From Onstottus_B arcticum (GTDB taxonomy: Bacteria; Acidobacteriota; Blastocatellia; UBA7656): a DNA stretch of 64,000 bases. How positions within the stretch are numbered: position 1 is the stretch's first letter; every line of letters begins with the position of its first letter. Made by a program: the position numbers and the translations under genes. The notes below the pieces were generated by a model that had not been told where the DNA came from, did no database searches, and saw only the letters and a list, made by a program, of their open reading frames with translations. Positions 34,965 to 43,317 of this stretch are shown here, piece by piece. The stretch lies in NCBI GenBank assembly GCA_038040485.1, contig JBBPIE010000003.1:248001-312000 (forward strand), in the 5' to 3' direction.

Positions 34965-36098
34965 ATGGAGTCATCGAAACTCAGAGTAGTCGAACCGAAA
35001 TACGGCAGGTTGCTTGAAGACTTTCAAATCGGTGACGTCTATCATCATCCCTGGGAAGTCACTATCGACGATGGCTTGCTCGCGATGTTTGCGGCTTCGT
35101 TTCTTGATCCGAACCCACTTTATTCGAGCCGCCGCTTTGCGCGAGACCTCGGATTCTCAGGTCGGGTAGTGCATCCGCTTGTGATGTTGAACCTCGCGCT
35201 CAGCTTCACCGTTCACGACATTTCTGAGCAGGCGATCGCGCATCTTGCCTACATCGATCTGAAGTTTCCGAATGCGGCTTATTCGGGCGATACGCTTTCC
35301 GTCTATTCGGAAATCCTCGGCGTCCGAGTATCCGAATCAAAACCCGATCGCGGCGTCGTGCATCTGCGAACAACCGGAGTCAATCAGAACGGCGTCGTCG
35401 TAGTGACGTTTGAACGCAAGGCTCTGATCCCGACCGGCAAGCTCGAAGGCCGCGCGCATCCCGATCCGGCCAAGGACGCCCCTGAAACAGCGGGTCTCGT
35501 GAGCGATCCTTCAAGCTCAGAGGCTAGTAGCGAACACAGACTAAAGTCTATGCTACCGCTGCCCTCGGAACTCGCGGGCGAGGTCAAGACTCCAGCGTGG
35601 CTGGGGCGGCCGCGAGGCTTGTTCGAAGACTTCGAAGAGGGCGACGTTATCCTTCACAGCATCGGCCACACCGTCGGCGAAAGCGAGCATATGCAGTTGA
35701 CGATTCTCACTCGCAACAGCCACCCGCTGCACTTCGACGAAGTCTACTGCCGCGAGCGCAGCTTCACGAAGACTCGCGTGGTTGAAGGCGGATTAGTGTT
35801 CGCGTGGGCGGCTTCGCTTGCGAGCCGGGACACAACTGCGAATGCGCTGTGGGAGCTTGGCTATGACAAAGGCAGCCATCCCAATCCGGTGCTTGCAGGC
35901 GACACGCTGTATGCGGCTTCCCGAGTGCTCGAAAAGCAGGAACGTGATGAGCGAACCGGGATCGTTCGATTCAAACTCGTAGGCGTGAAGGACGAAAGGC
36001 CCGCGAGCTTGCTGGCGACGGGACTGGATTTGTTTGAAAGTAAGTTTGATCAGAAGGTCTTCGAGATCGAGCGCACCATCCTGCTGCCCAAACGCTAG
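34965..36098 (+). CDS. MaoC-like double-hotdog acyl-CoA hydratase
   Basis: About 377 residues from ATG 34965. Two hotdog domains. The first (LLEDFQIGDVYHHPWEVTIDD...FLDPNPLYSS...VVHPLVMLNLAL) and the second (FEDFEEGDVILHSIGHTVGE...RNSHPLHFDEVYC...VVEGGLVFAWAASL) each carry hydratase-2-like DxNPxx / NxHPLHFD motifs; the second has the fuller catalytic Asp/His set. This resembles mesaconyl-CoA hydratase-type proteins of the ethylmalonyl-CoA and 3-hydroxypropionate routes (inference from layout). An in-frame palindromic repeat at 35527-35556 encodes part of the linker, which is otherwise unusually long (about 45 residues). Confidence 0.87.
   Translation: MESSKLRVVEPKYGRLLEDFQIGDVYHHPWEVTIDDGLLAMFAASFLDPNPLYSSRRFARDLGFSGRVVHPLVMLNLALSFTVHDISEQAIAHLAYIDLKFPNAAYSGDTLSVYSEILGVRVSESKPDRGVVHLRTTGVNQNGVVVVTFERKALIPTGKLEGRAHPDPAKDAPETAGLVSDPSSSEASSEHRLKSMLPLPSELAGEVKTPAWLGRPRGLFEDFEEGDVILHSIGHTVGESEHMQLTILTRNSHPLHFDEVYCRERSFTKTRVVEGGLVFAWAASLASRDTTANALWELGYDKGSHPNPVLAGDTLYAASRVLEKQERDERTGIVRFKLVGVKDERPASLLATGLDLFESKFDQKVFEIERTILLPKR
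35527..35556. repeat. Palindromic repeat inserted in-frame in the MaoC linker
   Basis: GTAGC at 35527-35531 and GCTAC at 35552-35556 flank a core AGACT-AA-AGTCT at 35538-35549. The two-step palindrome lies within codons joining the two hotdog domains. The similar core AGGCT-GA-AGCCT occurs at 13752-13763 outside any gene, so it is probably a mobile or dispersed element tolerated in a flexible linker. Confidence 0.65.
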
Positions 36099-36110
36099 GG
36101 CAGGACGCCG

Positions 36111-36205
36111 TATCCGTGCAAATCAGTCAAACCAGCGTTATCCGTGGTCTACTTTCCAAACCCATAGACCACGGATGGAACAGATTTGGCGGATTCAAAC
36201 GGATC
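36111..36205. repeat. Imperfect long palindrome (ATCCGTGGTCTA type)
   Basis: Perfect inner arms ATCCGTGGTCTA (36140-36151) and TAGACCACGGAT (36165-36176), extended by imperfect complementarity outward (GTATCCGTGCAAATCAGT... against ...AGATTTGGCGGATTCAAACGGAT). It fills the gap between the convergent MaoC gene and the ABC-exporter adaptor gene, and could also act as a bidirectional terminator. Confidence 0.75.
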
Positions 36206-36235
36206 GGTTTCCCCGCCGTCCGTTCTGTTTGATTC

Positions 36236-37309
36236 TCATCGGTCGGCTCTCAAGAACTGCACCGTGACGCGGAGGTCAACAACCAGGTGTTCGCCGCCGC
36301 CGTCGAGATCAATAAACACTTCAAGCACATCGCGGTCGCTTTTTTCTGCCGGGTCGCCCGTGCGCACCTTCTTGCGCCCCATCTGCGAGCCTATTCGATT
36401 GACTCGCCCCATCAACGTCTTCCCATTGAAAGCATCGCTTCGAATAATCACTTGCTGGCCCGTGCGGATGCGCCCCAAGTCCCGCTCGTCCACTTCGGCG
36501 CGAACGCGCATTCTCGAAGTATCGGCAAGGCTCAATATCGGCTGAGGCGTGAATGTGCTGAAAGTCTCGCCCGGCCTCATAAAAGTCTTGAGCACCGTGC
36601 CTGAGATCGGCGCTTTGACAAAGCACTTGCCCAATCGCTCGGTCACGTTGCGGACGCGCTCGTCTGCGGCCCTCACCTCCGCATCGGCTCGCTCGAGTTC
36701 TTCGGGAAGCGGCGGCGCGTTGACGAGTTCTTTGCGCTGAACCGCCGCCTTCAGATTCGCTTCGGATACATCGAGATTTCTTCGCGCCTCATCCCGCTGG
36801 TCCGCTGAAATCACTCCATTCTGGAACAACTGCTCGTAGCGGTTGTAGCGCAACTGCGCCTGCTTGACTACGGCTTCAACCGCACTGACTTCAGCTTCAG
36901 CCTGGCGGCGTTCTTCATCACGGCTGCCGCGAACAAGCCGCGTCCGCAATTGCCTCGTGCTTTCCGCAGCGGCGCGTGCAGCGCTCAACTCGGCGCTCAA
37001 ATCCTGCCGGTCAATTACAGCCAGGACTTCGCCCGTTTTTACCTGCTGGCCTTCGCGAACGCGGATCTCTGCTATCACTCCATCCGCGCCCGCGCCGACA
37101 TTGATGACTTCGCTCGCGCCTTCGATACGGCCCGGCGAAGCAAGCGCAACGTCAGCGGCGTTTTCCGCGGCCGTTTCTTTCGCCGCCTCTGCGGAAGCAT
37201 CGTTTGCTCTCGATCCAAGTCGCGACCACGATGCGAAGACCAACACCGATGCGATCAATAGAACCAGTGTTGCGATGGCGAGCTTGTGCTTCTTTACTAG
37301 CGAGAACAT
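36236..37309 (-). CDS. HlyD/DevB-like periplasmic adaptor of an ABC exporter
   Basis: A 357-residue membrane-fusion protein. N-terminal anchor (LAIATLVLLIASVLVFASW), then a lipoyl/barrel-sandwich half (GVIAEIRVREGQQVKTGEVLAVID), a long coiled-coil hairpin (about 105-235, Glu/Arg/Ala-rich), the second lipoyl half (GKCFVKAPISGTVLKTFMRPGE) and a beta-barrel (RVRAEVDERDLGRIRTGQQV). It spans the periplasm to link the inner-membrane pump with an outer-membrane channel. It overlaps the ATPase gene by 13 bases; with the permease this gives the three-gene set seen in DevBCA and MacAB systems. Confidence 0.92.
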   Translation of the reverse strand: MFSLVKKHKLAIATLVLLIASVLVFASWSRLGSRANDASAEAAKETAAENAADVALASPGRIEGASEVINVGAGADGVIAEIRVREGQQVKTGEVLAVIDRQDLSAELSAARAAAESTRQLRTRLVRGSRDEERRQAEAEVSAVEAVVKQAQLRYNRYEQLFQNGVISADQRDEARRNLDVSEANLKAAVQRKELVNAPPLPEELERADAEVRAADERVRNVTERLGKCFVKAPISGTVLKTFMRPGETFSTFTPQPILSLADTSRMRVRAEVDERDLGRIRTGQQVIIRSDAFNGKTLMGRVNRIGSQMGRKKVRTGDPAEKSDRDVLEVFIDLDGGGEHLVVDLRVTVQFLRADR

Positions 37310-38001
37310 TCCTTCACCTCCAGGTCTTCGATAACTCTGCCGTCTTGCATCTTCACGACGCGGCTGCCGAACTGCACCAGGCGAGGGTCGTGACTGACGA
37401 CGACGACCAGCCGTTTCTGCTCGCCGGCGATCTTCATGAGCATCTCCGCAATCTGCCCGCCGGAAACACTATCGAGGGAAGCCGTTGGCTCGTCAGCCAG
37501 AATAATCGGCGGGTCGTTTACGAGCGCGCGGGCAATGGCGACGCGTTGTTTTTCTCCTCCGCTCAATTCGTTTGGCTTGAGTCGCCTCTTATCCGCAAGC
37601 CCGACTGATTCAAGCGCTTGAAGCGCGCTCTCTTTCGCCTCCCTGCGCGCACTCCCTGCAATCTCCTTCGCGATCATCACGTTCTCGGCAGCGTTGAGCG
37701 AATGAAACAAACGAAATGCTTGAAACACGTAGCCGATATTTTTTTGCCTGAGAACGCCGCGCTTATCTTGCGAGAGTCCGGCGACCGGTTGGCCCATCAC
37801 CGATACGCCGCCCGTGTCGGGAGTGAGCAAGCACCCAAGCACTGAAAGCAAGGTCGTCTTTCCGCTTCCCGATGGTCCCATCACCAGCGCCATCTCGCCC
37901 GCGCGAAAACGCAGACTCACGTCGTCAAGGGCCCGTACCCCCGTGTGGCCAGCCCCGTAAGTGACCGAAACATTTTCGGCAGCTATCGCAAGGTTATGCA
38001 C
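37297..38001 (-). CDS. ABC exporter ATP-binding protein (DevA/MacB/LolD-like)
   Basis: A 234-residue ABC ATPase. Walker A GPSGSGKTTLL (about 40-50), Q-loop in GYVFQAFRLF, signature LSGGEKQRVAIARAL, Walker B IILADEPTASLDS and H-loop VVSHDPR. It closes the set of adaptor, ATPase and FtsX-type permease. The signature spacing and the GxxQ-x-FRLFHSLNAAENVM segment are typical of the MacB/LolD/DevA group, which moves lipids, glycolipids or peptides rather than importing solutes. It overlaps both neighbours by a few bases, so all three should be one transcript. Confidence 0.94.
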   Translation of the reverse strand: MHNLAIAAENVSVTYGAGHTGVRALDDVSLRFRAGEMALVMGPSGSGKTTLLSVLGCLLTPDTGGVSVMGQPVAGLSQDKRGVLRQKNIGYVFQAFRLFHSLNAAENVMIAKEIAGSARREAKESALQALESVGLADKRRLKPNELSGGEKQRVAIARALVNDPPIILADEPTASLDSVSGGQIAEMLMKIAGEQKRLVVVVSHDPRLVQFGSRVVKMQDGRVIEDLEVKECSR

Positions 38002-39112
38002 GAAACACCTTTGCCGGCTCTACCGAAAGAGCCTTTCTGATCGATACGACCGAAGCCAGACAGCACATCAGCAACCCGACGCAGATCATCGCGACCGGCA
38101 GCCACCACGGAGTATGAACCCACGAGATGAAGCCTTTGACGCCGCTCGTGGCCGGAAAGACGAGCGCGATTCCGAGCGCGCAGCCGATCACGCCGCTCAC
38201 CAACGCCTGAGTGATGACAACCCGGCGGATGTAGCCTCGCGAGGCCCCCATCGCCGTCAGCGTCGCATACTCCTCGAGGTTCTCCATCGTCGTGGCGTAG
38301 ATGTTTTGCGAAACGACTACAAGCCCGACTACGAATCCCAACAAAGCTGCCGTGAGCAACGCGCCGCCCGCGCCTGTCTTGATGATCCAAAACATCTGCG
38401 ACCGAAACGCGAACTCATCCCGCGTCCAGACGTCCGCGTCAGGCAGCCTCGCTTCAATCTCCCGTTTCGCGGATTTCGCATCCGATCCGGGACGCAGATT
38501 AACAGCGAGCATCGCGGTTTCTTCAGGCCGGACGCCGAGATACCTAACCGCGTCCCAGTAGCCCGTGTAGGTGTAAGGCGTGCCGAGAAAAGTGCCGAAT
38601 CCGTCAAGGATGCCGACGGCTCGCGCGCGGCCTTTGTTGACTTCGAGATCAACCGGAACGGTCGTCACTTCGAGGTCAGCCGCATTGCTCACATCTACCA
38701 GCACCGATTCGGGCAAGAGAGTATCCCGCTTTGAATTCACATACGGCACAGGAAAGTCGCCGCCCATCCCTGCCTCTGCCCCGACGAGAAAAACAAGTTG
38801 GGCTGCGCCCGACGGACCTTTCCATTGAGTGAACGCCCCAACCACACGCTGTACGGACTGGACGTCTGAGCAGGAATAAGCGAGATCGCGATACCGGCTC
38901 GGTATCGGCGTGGCGTACTCAAAGCATTGCACGCCGCGCGCGGTTATCCAGATCTGAGCGTCGCTTGCTTCGATCGGGCGTGAGGCTGCGCGCATGAAAC
39001 CCGCGAGAAGGCTTCCTTGAAAGACCATCAGGAAGACGGCAAACGTGATCCCAATGATGGTCACAAAGAATCTCAGCCGGTCGTGAAGCAAGTTGCTCCA
39101 GGCAAGTTTCAT
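37994..39112 (-). CDS. FtsX-like permease of an ABC exporter (DevC-like)
   Basis: A 372-residue permease: one N-terminal TM (LRFFVTIIGITFAVFLMVFQGSLL), a large periplasmic domain (~60-255), then three C-terminal TM segments (GGALLTAALLGFVVGLVVVSQ, VITQALVSGVIGCALGIALVF, WLPVAMICVGLLMCCLASVV), the FtsX/MacB_PCD layout. The opening MKLAWSNLLHDRLRFF is close in style to DevC, the permease of the cyanobacterial glycolipid exporter. It starts 47 bases after the end of the lipid-synthase gene on the same strand, suggesting it exports that product. Confidence 0.9.
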   Translation of the reverse strand: MKLAWSNLLHDRLRFFVTIIGITFAVFLMVFQGSLLAGFMRAASRPIEASDAQIWITARGVQCFEYATPIPSRYRDLAYSCSDVQSVQRVVGAFTQWKGPSGAAQLVFLVGAEAGMGGDFPVPYVNSKRDTLLPESVLVDVSNAADLEVTTVPVDLEVNKGRARAVGILDGFGTFLGTPYTYTGYWDAVRYLGVRPEETAMLAVNLRPGSDAKSAKREIEARLPDADVWTRDEFAFRSQMFWIIKTGAGGALLTAALLGFVVGLVVVSQNIYATTMENLEEYATLTAMGASRGYIRRVVITQALVSGVIGCALGIALVFPATSGVKGFISWVHTPWWLPVAMICVGLLMCCLASVVSIRKALSVEPAKVFRA

Positions 39113-39159
39113 GGTTCTTCATCCTTACAGGTACGAACTCTACGCGATTTGTTGACCGA

Positions 39160-39900
39160 TCAGTCCGCAGCCATCGCGTACTCGCCGGCGCTTGGCGCAG
39201 AAGCTGTTCTCTGAATCGCATAGCAAAGCCACGCGAGCGAGGAAATATCGCCTTCCGCGATCAATCGCTCGCTTGCGATTCGATCAATCAACTCGGCCGG
39301 CGAGCCGACGCGAAGCATGCCCGCGTCGCCTCTGAGAGTCAGCGATGCTTGCTTACTTGAATCGCTCGAAGGCGCATCCGGATTCTCGATAAGAATCTTC
39401 GGACACCCATCGGCTTCAATGGCGAGCCGGTTCGGGCCTGAGTTGTTCATTAGCTCTTTGAGCATTTCGGCGGACCTGGCTAATTCGGCAAAGTCACCCT
39501 CTCTATTCCCGCCGACCTCACTCGCGCGCGGCCGAGGCTCTTCGGTCACGCTCAGCAGTTGTTTCATCTCATCAAGTGCGCCGAGCGCCCAATCAATGTC
39601 TTCAGCGGTGTGCGATGCAGTGATGGTGAACCTCAAACGGCTCTCGTCGAGCGCCACTGCCGGATGAATTATCGCCGGGGCGAAGACGCCAAGCTCCAGC
39701 AAAGCTCGTGAAGCGCGGCGCGCTGCTCCGGCAGTCCGCGCGGGAACAGTCACGATCGGAGAGTTACCCGGAGAGGTAAGGCCGATCTGCGCAAGGCCTT
39801 CTCTGAAGCGGCGAGTATTCATCCACAACTGCTCGCGTCCGTAGCCCTCGCCGATAAGCCGAAGCGCAGCCTCGGGACGCGATGCTCGCCGGAGTGGCAC
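39160..39900 (-). CDS. Alpha-oxoamine synthase C-terminal part plus extension (third frame of split synthase)
   Basis: Last piece of the composite lipid synthase. After a few out-of-frame residues it picks up the oxoamine synthase C-lobe: PEAALRLIGEGYGREQLWMNTRRFREGL, then NSPIVTVP, LLELGVFAPAIIHPAV and SRLRFTITASHTAEDIDWAL, standard for the family (this Arg binds the substrate carboxylate). A further ~125 residues follow (EPRPRASEVGG... to GEYAMAAD), with a RLAIEADGCPKILIE...LTLRG...ERLIAEGDISSLAWL pattern reminiscent of an SCP2-like lipid-carrier fold, tentatively. The true join to the upstream frame is near 39874-39880, where one extra base breaks the frame. Confidence 0.75.
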   Translation of the reverse strand: MPLRRASRPEAALRLIGEGYGREQLWMNTRRFREGLAQIGLTSPGNSPIVTVPARTAGAARRASRALLELGVFAPAIIHPAVALDESRLRFTITASHTAEDIDWALGALDEMKQLLSVTEEPRPRASEVGGNREGDFAELARSAEMLKELMNNSGPNRLAIEADGCPKILIENPDAPSSDSSKQASLTLRGDAGMLRVGSPAELIDRIASERLIAEGDISSLAWLCYAIQRTASAPSAGEYAMAAD

Positions 39901-42181
39901 AAGCCTGAAAGATGAACGAGCGAGACGACCAGCGAATCAAGTCGATCAACTCGCGATCGCCCGCCACGAAGCCTCCAAGCGACGCAAGCGACTTGCTCAT
40001 CGTCGTCATGAAAAGATCGACCTGGTCGAGAACGCCGCAAGCTTCCGAAAGTCCCGCGCCATCACGGCCGTAGAACCCGAAGGAGTGAGACTCGTCAACC
40101 ATCACAAGAGCGTCGTGCGCGTGAGCGGTTTTGATTATCGAAGCGAGGTCGCAGTCGTCGCCGCCCATGCTGTAGACGCTTTCGACTACCACAAGCGTAG
40201 TGCCGCCGTGCTGCCGATTGAGAACGCGCTCGAGATCGCCGACGTCGTTGTGGCGGAAGGCTTCGGTGGTTGCGCCCGAAAGACGGCATCCGTCAACGAC
40301 GCTTGCGTGAATCTCTTTGTCGACGATCACGCGGTCACCTCGCCCGCAGAGCGCAGCTATGGTTCCAAGGTTTGCCGTGTAGCCCGTCGGAAAGATGATG
40401 CCCGCTTCTTTGCGCACAAAGTTGGTTAAGTTGTCTTCGAGCCGGCGGTGCATCTCCGTGTAGCCGCCCGACGGCGCAGACGTTCCGACTCCGGCGCCGT
40501 GCGTTTCGAGAGCCAGCTTTGCCGCCTGCAAGACTTCGGGATGCCGGTGCAGTCCGAGATAGTGATTTGTGCTGAATATGCGAACCTTCTCATCGGTCTT
40601 CATCTCGCCGATTCCGATTTCGGCCCGAGGCGCGCTTCCACCTTTGAGATAGATGTTGTAAAGCGCGCCGTGCCGTTGCTCGGTCCAGGAACGGACGGCG
40701 GCAAACAAAGCGCCCTTGTGTCGCACGTCCGCGCAGTGCGCCGCTGTCACAAATGACATTGCAGAGCCGAGACGGAGTTGATTTGCAAACGACTTGACGC
40801 CGTCATTCGCTTCAGCCGCTTCAGCGGTTGCGTGACTCGCGGATGCGGCCGTGTCGGTCAACGCGATCGGCTTCAAGTGCTGCTGGATGAATCGGAGCAG
40901 TGACGCCGGCGTATGGATATTTCCGATTTGACCATCAACTGGAGGGATATCGAGGCGCGCTTCAAGTCCCGCGATTATTGACTGCAAGTCGAGAGAGTCA
41001 ATGCCAAGCTCGGCCCACGTCGCATCGAGGCTAAACTCACGTCCGGCGAGCGAGGGCTTTACTTCACAGATTACCTCGCGCAGACGATCGGAGTGCGGAG
41101 AAGCCGCGGCGAGGTCTAGTTCATTGATTGCCGGTTCGCCGAATCGCCCCGATTCTGCCATCTGAGCGGCGCGTCTGCGTTGAAGCTTGCCTGACGTTGT
41201 CTTCGGGACTGTCTTTGGTGGAACGATCCACACAGCATCGAGCGAAAGCGCAAGCCCATCTACAATTCGTTTGCGCAAAGCCTGGGCGAGAAGGGTGCGA
41301 CTCCCATTGTTAACCTTCGATTCGACAACCAATCCGACTTGCGGCCGTTGGTTGTGTTGGAACTCGAAGGCAATCGCGCCGCCCGGACGGACGCCTTCGA
41401 TCTGAGAGGCAAGAGTTTCTATGTCGGTTGGAAAAATGCCGCGGCCGGCTTTCTTGATTAAGTCTTTCAGCCGCCCAACGACGTAGAGCTCTTCGCGATT
41501 GATGAAGCCCAAATCGCCGGTCTTGAGCCAACCGTCGTCGATCGGGAAGTCATCGCCCAAATAGCCTTGAGCTACGGACGGGCCTTTTGCTTGAATCTCG
41601 CCGACTCGGCTTTCCGGCAGGACTGTGTCCGTGCCCGGGTCCATTATTCGAATCTCGTTTCGAGCAAACGGCTTGCCGACCGAGACAATCTCAACCGCGC
41701 GTTCGCCGCCCTCCGGTTGTCTGAATACGCTTTCGCGTTCGAGAGCCGAGGCAGAGGCCCGAGCGAACCTGTACCCATTCGAGGAAACGGAGACGGTAAC
41801 GGCGAGAGTATTCTCAGCGAGGCCGTAGCAGGGAGAGAACGCAGCGCTGTTGAAACCCAGCGGCGCCATCCGGCTATTGAAGGCGTCAAGGTCGCGCCAG
41901 TTTATCGGCTCAGATCCGTTGAACGCGATGCGAAGCGATGAAAGATCAATCCCAGCAAGACGGCTTTCCGGGATTCTCGTGGCGCAAATCGAATAAGCCA
42001 TGTTCGGAGCAACCGTTATTGTTGCTCGGTGCTTCGAGATTAGTTTGAGCCAGACAGTAGGGTTTTCTATGAACCTGGACGGATCGACCAGAACCAGCGT
42101 GCCGCCCGAGATTATCGACGACCCCGTGGCGCCAACCAAATCCCATATCGTGAAACAACGGCAGCCAACTGACCCACACAT
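39764..42181 (-). CDS. Acyl-AMP ligase C-part, acyl carrier protein and alpha-oxoamine synthase N-part (middle frame of split synthase)
   Basis: Middle piece of what reads as one ~1,200-residue protein (42788 down to 39160). In order: the rest of a fatty acyl-AMP ligase (APNMAYSIC, AFNGSEPI, YGLAENTLAVTVS, DDGWLKTGDLGF, GRLKDLIKKAGRGIFP); an acyl carrier domain with phosphopantetheine Ser in LGIDSLDLQSIIAG; then a PLP-dependent alpha-oxoamine synthase (TNHYLGLHRHPEVLQAA, HASVVDGCRLSGA, DESHSFGFYG, and the PLP Lys in TTMSKSLASLGGF). Reaction inferred: load a fatty acid on the ACP and condense it with an amino acid, with CO2 loss, to a ketosphinganine-like amine. An ABC exporter follows. The first ~15 residues are out-of-frame. 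Confidence 0.85.
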   Translation of the reverse strand: MCGSVGCRCFTIWDLVGATGSSIISGGTLVLVDPSRFIENPTVWLKLISKHRATITVAPNMAYSICATRIPESRLAGIDLSSLRIAFNGSEPINWRDLDAFNSRMAPLGFNSAAFSPCYGLAENTLAVTVSVSSNGYRFARASASALERESVFRQPEGGERAVEIVSVGKPFARNEIRIMDPGTDTVLPESRVGEIQAKGPSVAQGYLGDDFPIDDGWLKTGDLGFINREELYVVGRLKDLIKKAGRGIFPTDIETLASQIEGVRPGGAIAFEFQHNQRPQVGLVVESKVNNGSRTLLAQALRKRIVDGLALSLDAVWIVPPKTVPKTTSGKLQRRRAAQMAESGRFGEPAINELDLAAASPHSDRLREVICEVKPSLAGREFSLDATWAELGIDSLDLQSIIAGLEARLDIPPVDGQIGNIHTPASLLRFIQQHLKPIALTDTAASASHATAEAAEANDGVKSFANQLRLGSAMSFVTAAHCADVRHKGALFAAVRSWTEQRHGALYNIYLKGGSAPRAEIGIGEMKTDEKVRIFSTNHYLGLHRHPEVLQAAKLALETHGAGVGTSAPSGGYTEMHRRLEDNLTNFVRKEAGIIFPTGYTANLGTIAALCGRGDRVIVDKEIHASVVDGCRLSGATTEAFRHNDVGDLERVLNRQHGGTTLVVVESVYSMGGDDCDLASIIKTAHAHDALVMVDESHSFGFYGRDGAGLSEACGVLDQVDLFMTTMSKSLASLGGFVAGDRELIDLIRWSSRSFIFQACATPASIASRGCASAYRRGLRTRAVVDEYSPLQRRPCADRPYLSG

Positions 42182-42788
42182 CAGTCGAATCGATCTGACT
42201 GTGCTCGATGATCGCCCGGCAGTTCGCTTCGAGGTTCTCGTGGCTGATTTGAACCGCGCGCGGATTTAGGACGCTCCCCGAAGTGAATTGAAGGAACGCC
42301 AGAGAAGAAGGCCTGGCCTCAGGCAGGGTTGCACCTTCGATAGTGATTTCTTCAAGCCGGCAAATTCTCAACTCGTCGGCGTAAGGCTTTTCAAGCGACC
42401 GCCGCAGCGACGCTTTCAACTCTTCGTATTCATCATCTGCAATCGTTCGATCCAGGAGCAGCGCCGCAGGCCGGGCAATGCGAATCTTGAGCAGCAGGCT
42501 TTCGATAAAGTCGCCGGCCGCGCTCATCCTTGGAGCAAGTATGCTCGGCGTCGCTCCCGCGCGCTGCGCGCCTAGAAAAGCAGCCAGCAGCGCGCTCGAA
42601 TTCCTGCCGCAGAGAAAGACTACCGCCTCGTGACCGACCCCGAGTTCCGAGAGTCCTGCCGCACACGCGTCGGCCCTCAGTGTCAGAGCTTGCCAGTCGA
42701 GCTCGAGGTTTTCGTCAGGGAAGGTAATGCCCCCCGTCGAGTTGTTGCTTGCGTGTTTCCACACGAAGTCATAGAGATTTTTTGTCAT
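41946..42788 (-). CDS. Fatty acyl-AMP ligase N-terminal part (first frame of split synthase)
   Basis: Start of the composite synthase at ATG 42788. Residues 1-~215 are the N-terminal lobe of a fatty acyl-AMP ligase/AMP-binding enzyme: LRADACAAGLSELGVGHEAVVFLCGR, LGAQRAGATPSILAP, the P-loop-like FLQFTSGSVLNPRAVQISHENL, and WLPLFHDMGF. The family expects HDMGL followed by hydrophobic residues, and that continuation (LVGATGSSIISGGTL) is present but in the next frame: one extra T in the GGATTTGG run (42138-42140 on the plus strand) causes the shift. The last ~60 residues before the stop at 41946 are therefore spurious. The start is reliable. Confidence 0.8.
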   Translation of the reverse strand: MTKNLYDFVWKHASNNSTGGITFPDENLELDWQALTLRADACAAGLSELGVGHEAVVFLCGRNSSALLAAFLGAQRAGATPSILAPRMSAAGDFIESLLLKIRIARPAALLLDRTIADDEYEELKASLRRSLEKPYADELRICRLEEITIEGATLPEARPSSLAFLQFTSGSVLNPRAVQISHENLEANCRAIIEHSQIDSTDVWVSWLPLFHDMGFGWRHGVVDNLGRHAGSGRSVQVHRKPYCLAQTNLEAPSNNNGCSEHGLFDLRHENPGKPSCWD

Positions 42789-43317
42789 CGTTTTCGCCTG
42801 TCAACACCATCAAGTCTCAAGGGATTACGCGAACCGTACCCCGCTGCTGTGACGGTGGGACAACCGAATCACAGATGAACTCCACTTTCGAGCGCGACAG
42901 AAAACAGTTCTTTAGCCAGAGCGGTCGCGCCAAAAATAACAGTCTCGACCTCCTGCTTATACGAAACCGTTCTCAAACAGAAAGCACCGCTGTCGAGCGC
43001 TTCATATGGGAATGGTGCGAGGGCCCAAAACATAACGTCCGGGCTGCGAGTTTTTCGGAAATCCGGCGTACGTGAGCCCTACCCGGTCGTCACTCGCACG
43101 GGCGGCTTGATCTCGAAATGCGCGTGGTTGTCATGGGGTTCCATTCAAGCTATCGCCGCTTCACACGTATCGGATTCGGAATCAAGTCTGTTTGCCCCTC
43201 ATCTCCTAACGCTGAAAACGGCAGAACATCACACTGTTGAAGCCTGAGCGGGATCGGTAACCGGCGCAAGTTTATGTAGGGTTGATCCGCGCAGTGAGGC
43301 CGCTAACACGCATCTGA
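42789..43317. other. Intergenic region, no gene seen
   Basis: Between the lipid-synthase start (leftward) and the end of the S8 peptidase gene. I find no supported gene; open frames here have unnatural composition and no ribosome sites. It should contain the promoter of the lipid operon and the end of the CHAT/subtilase transcript. No obvious hairpin with a T-run was found. Confidence 0.5.

Noticed and set aside
42749..43075. Plus-strand frame in the gap upstream of the lipid synthase
   Set aside because: Unnatural composition, no ribosome site, and partly overlaps the synthase start in antisense.
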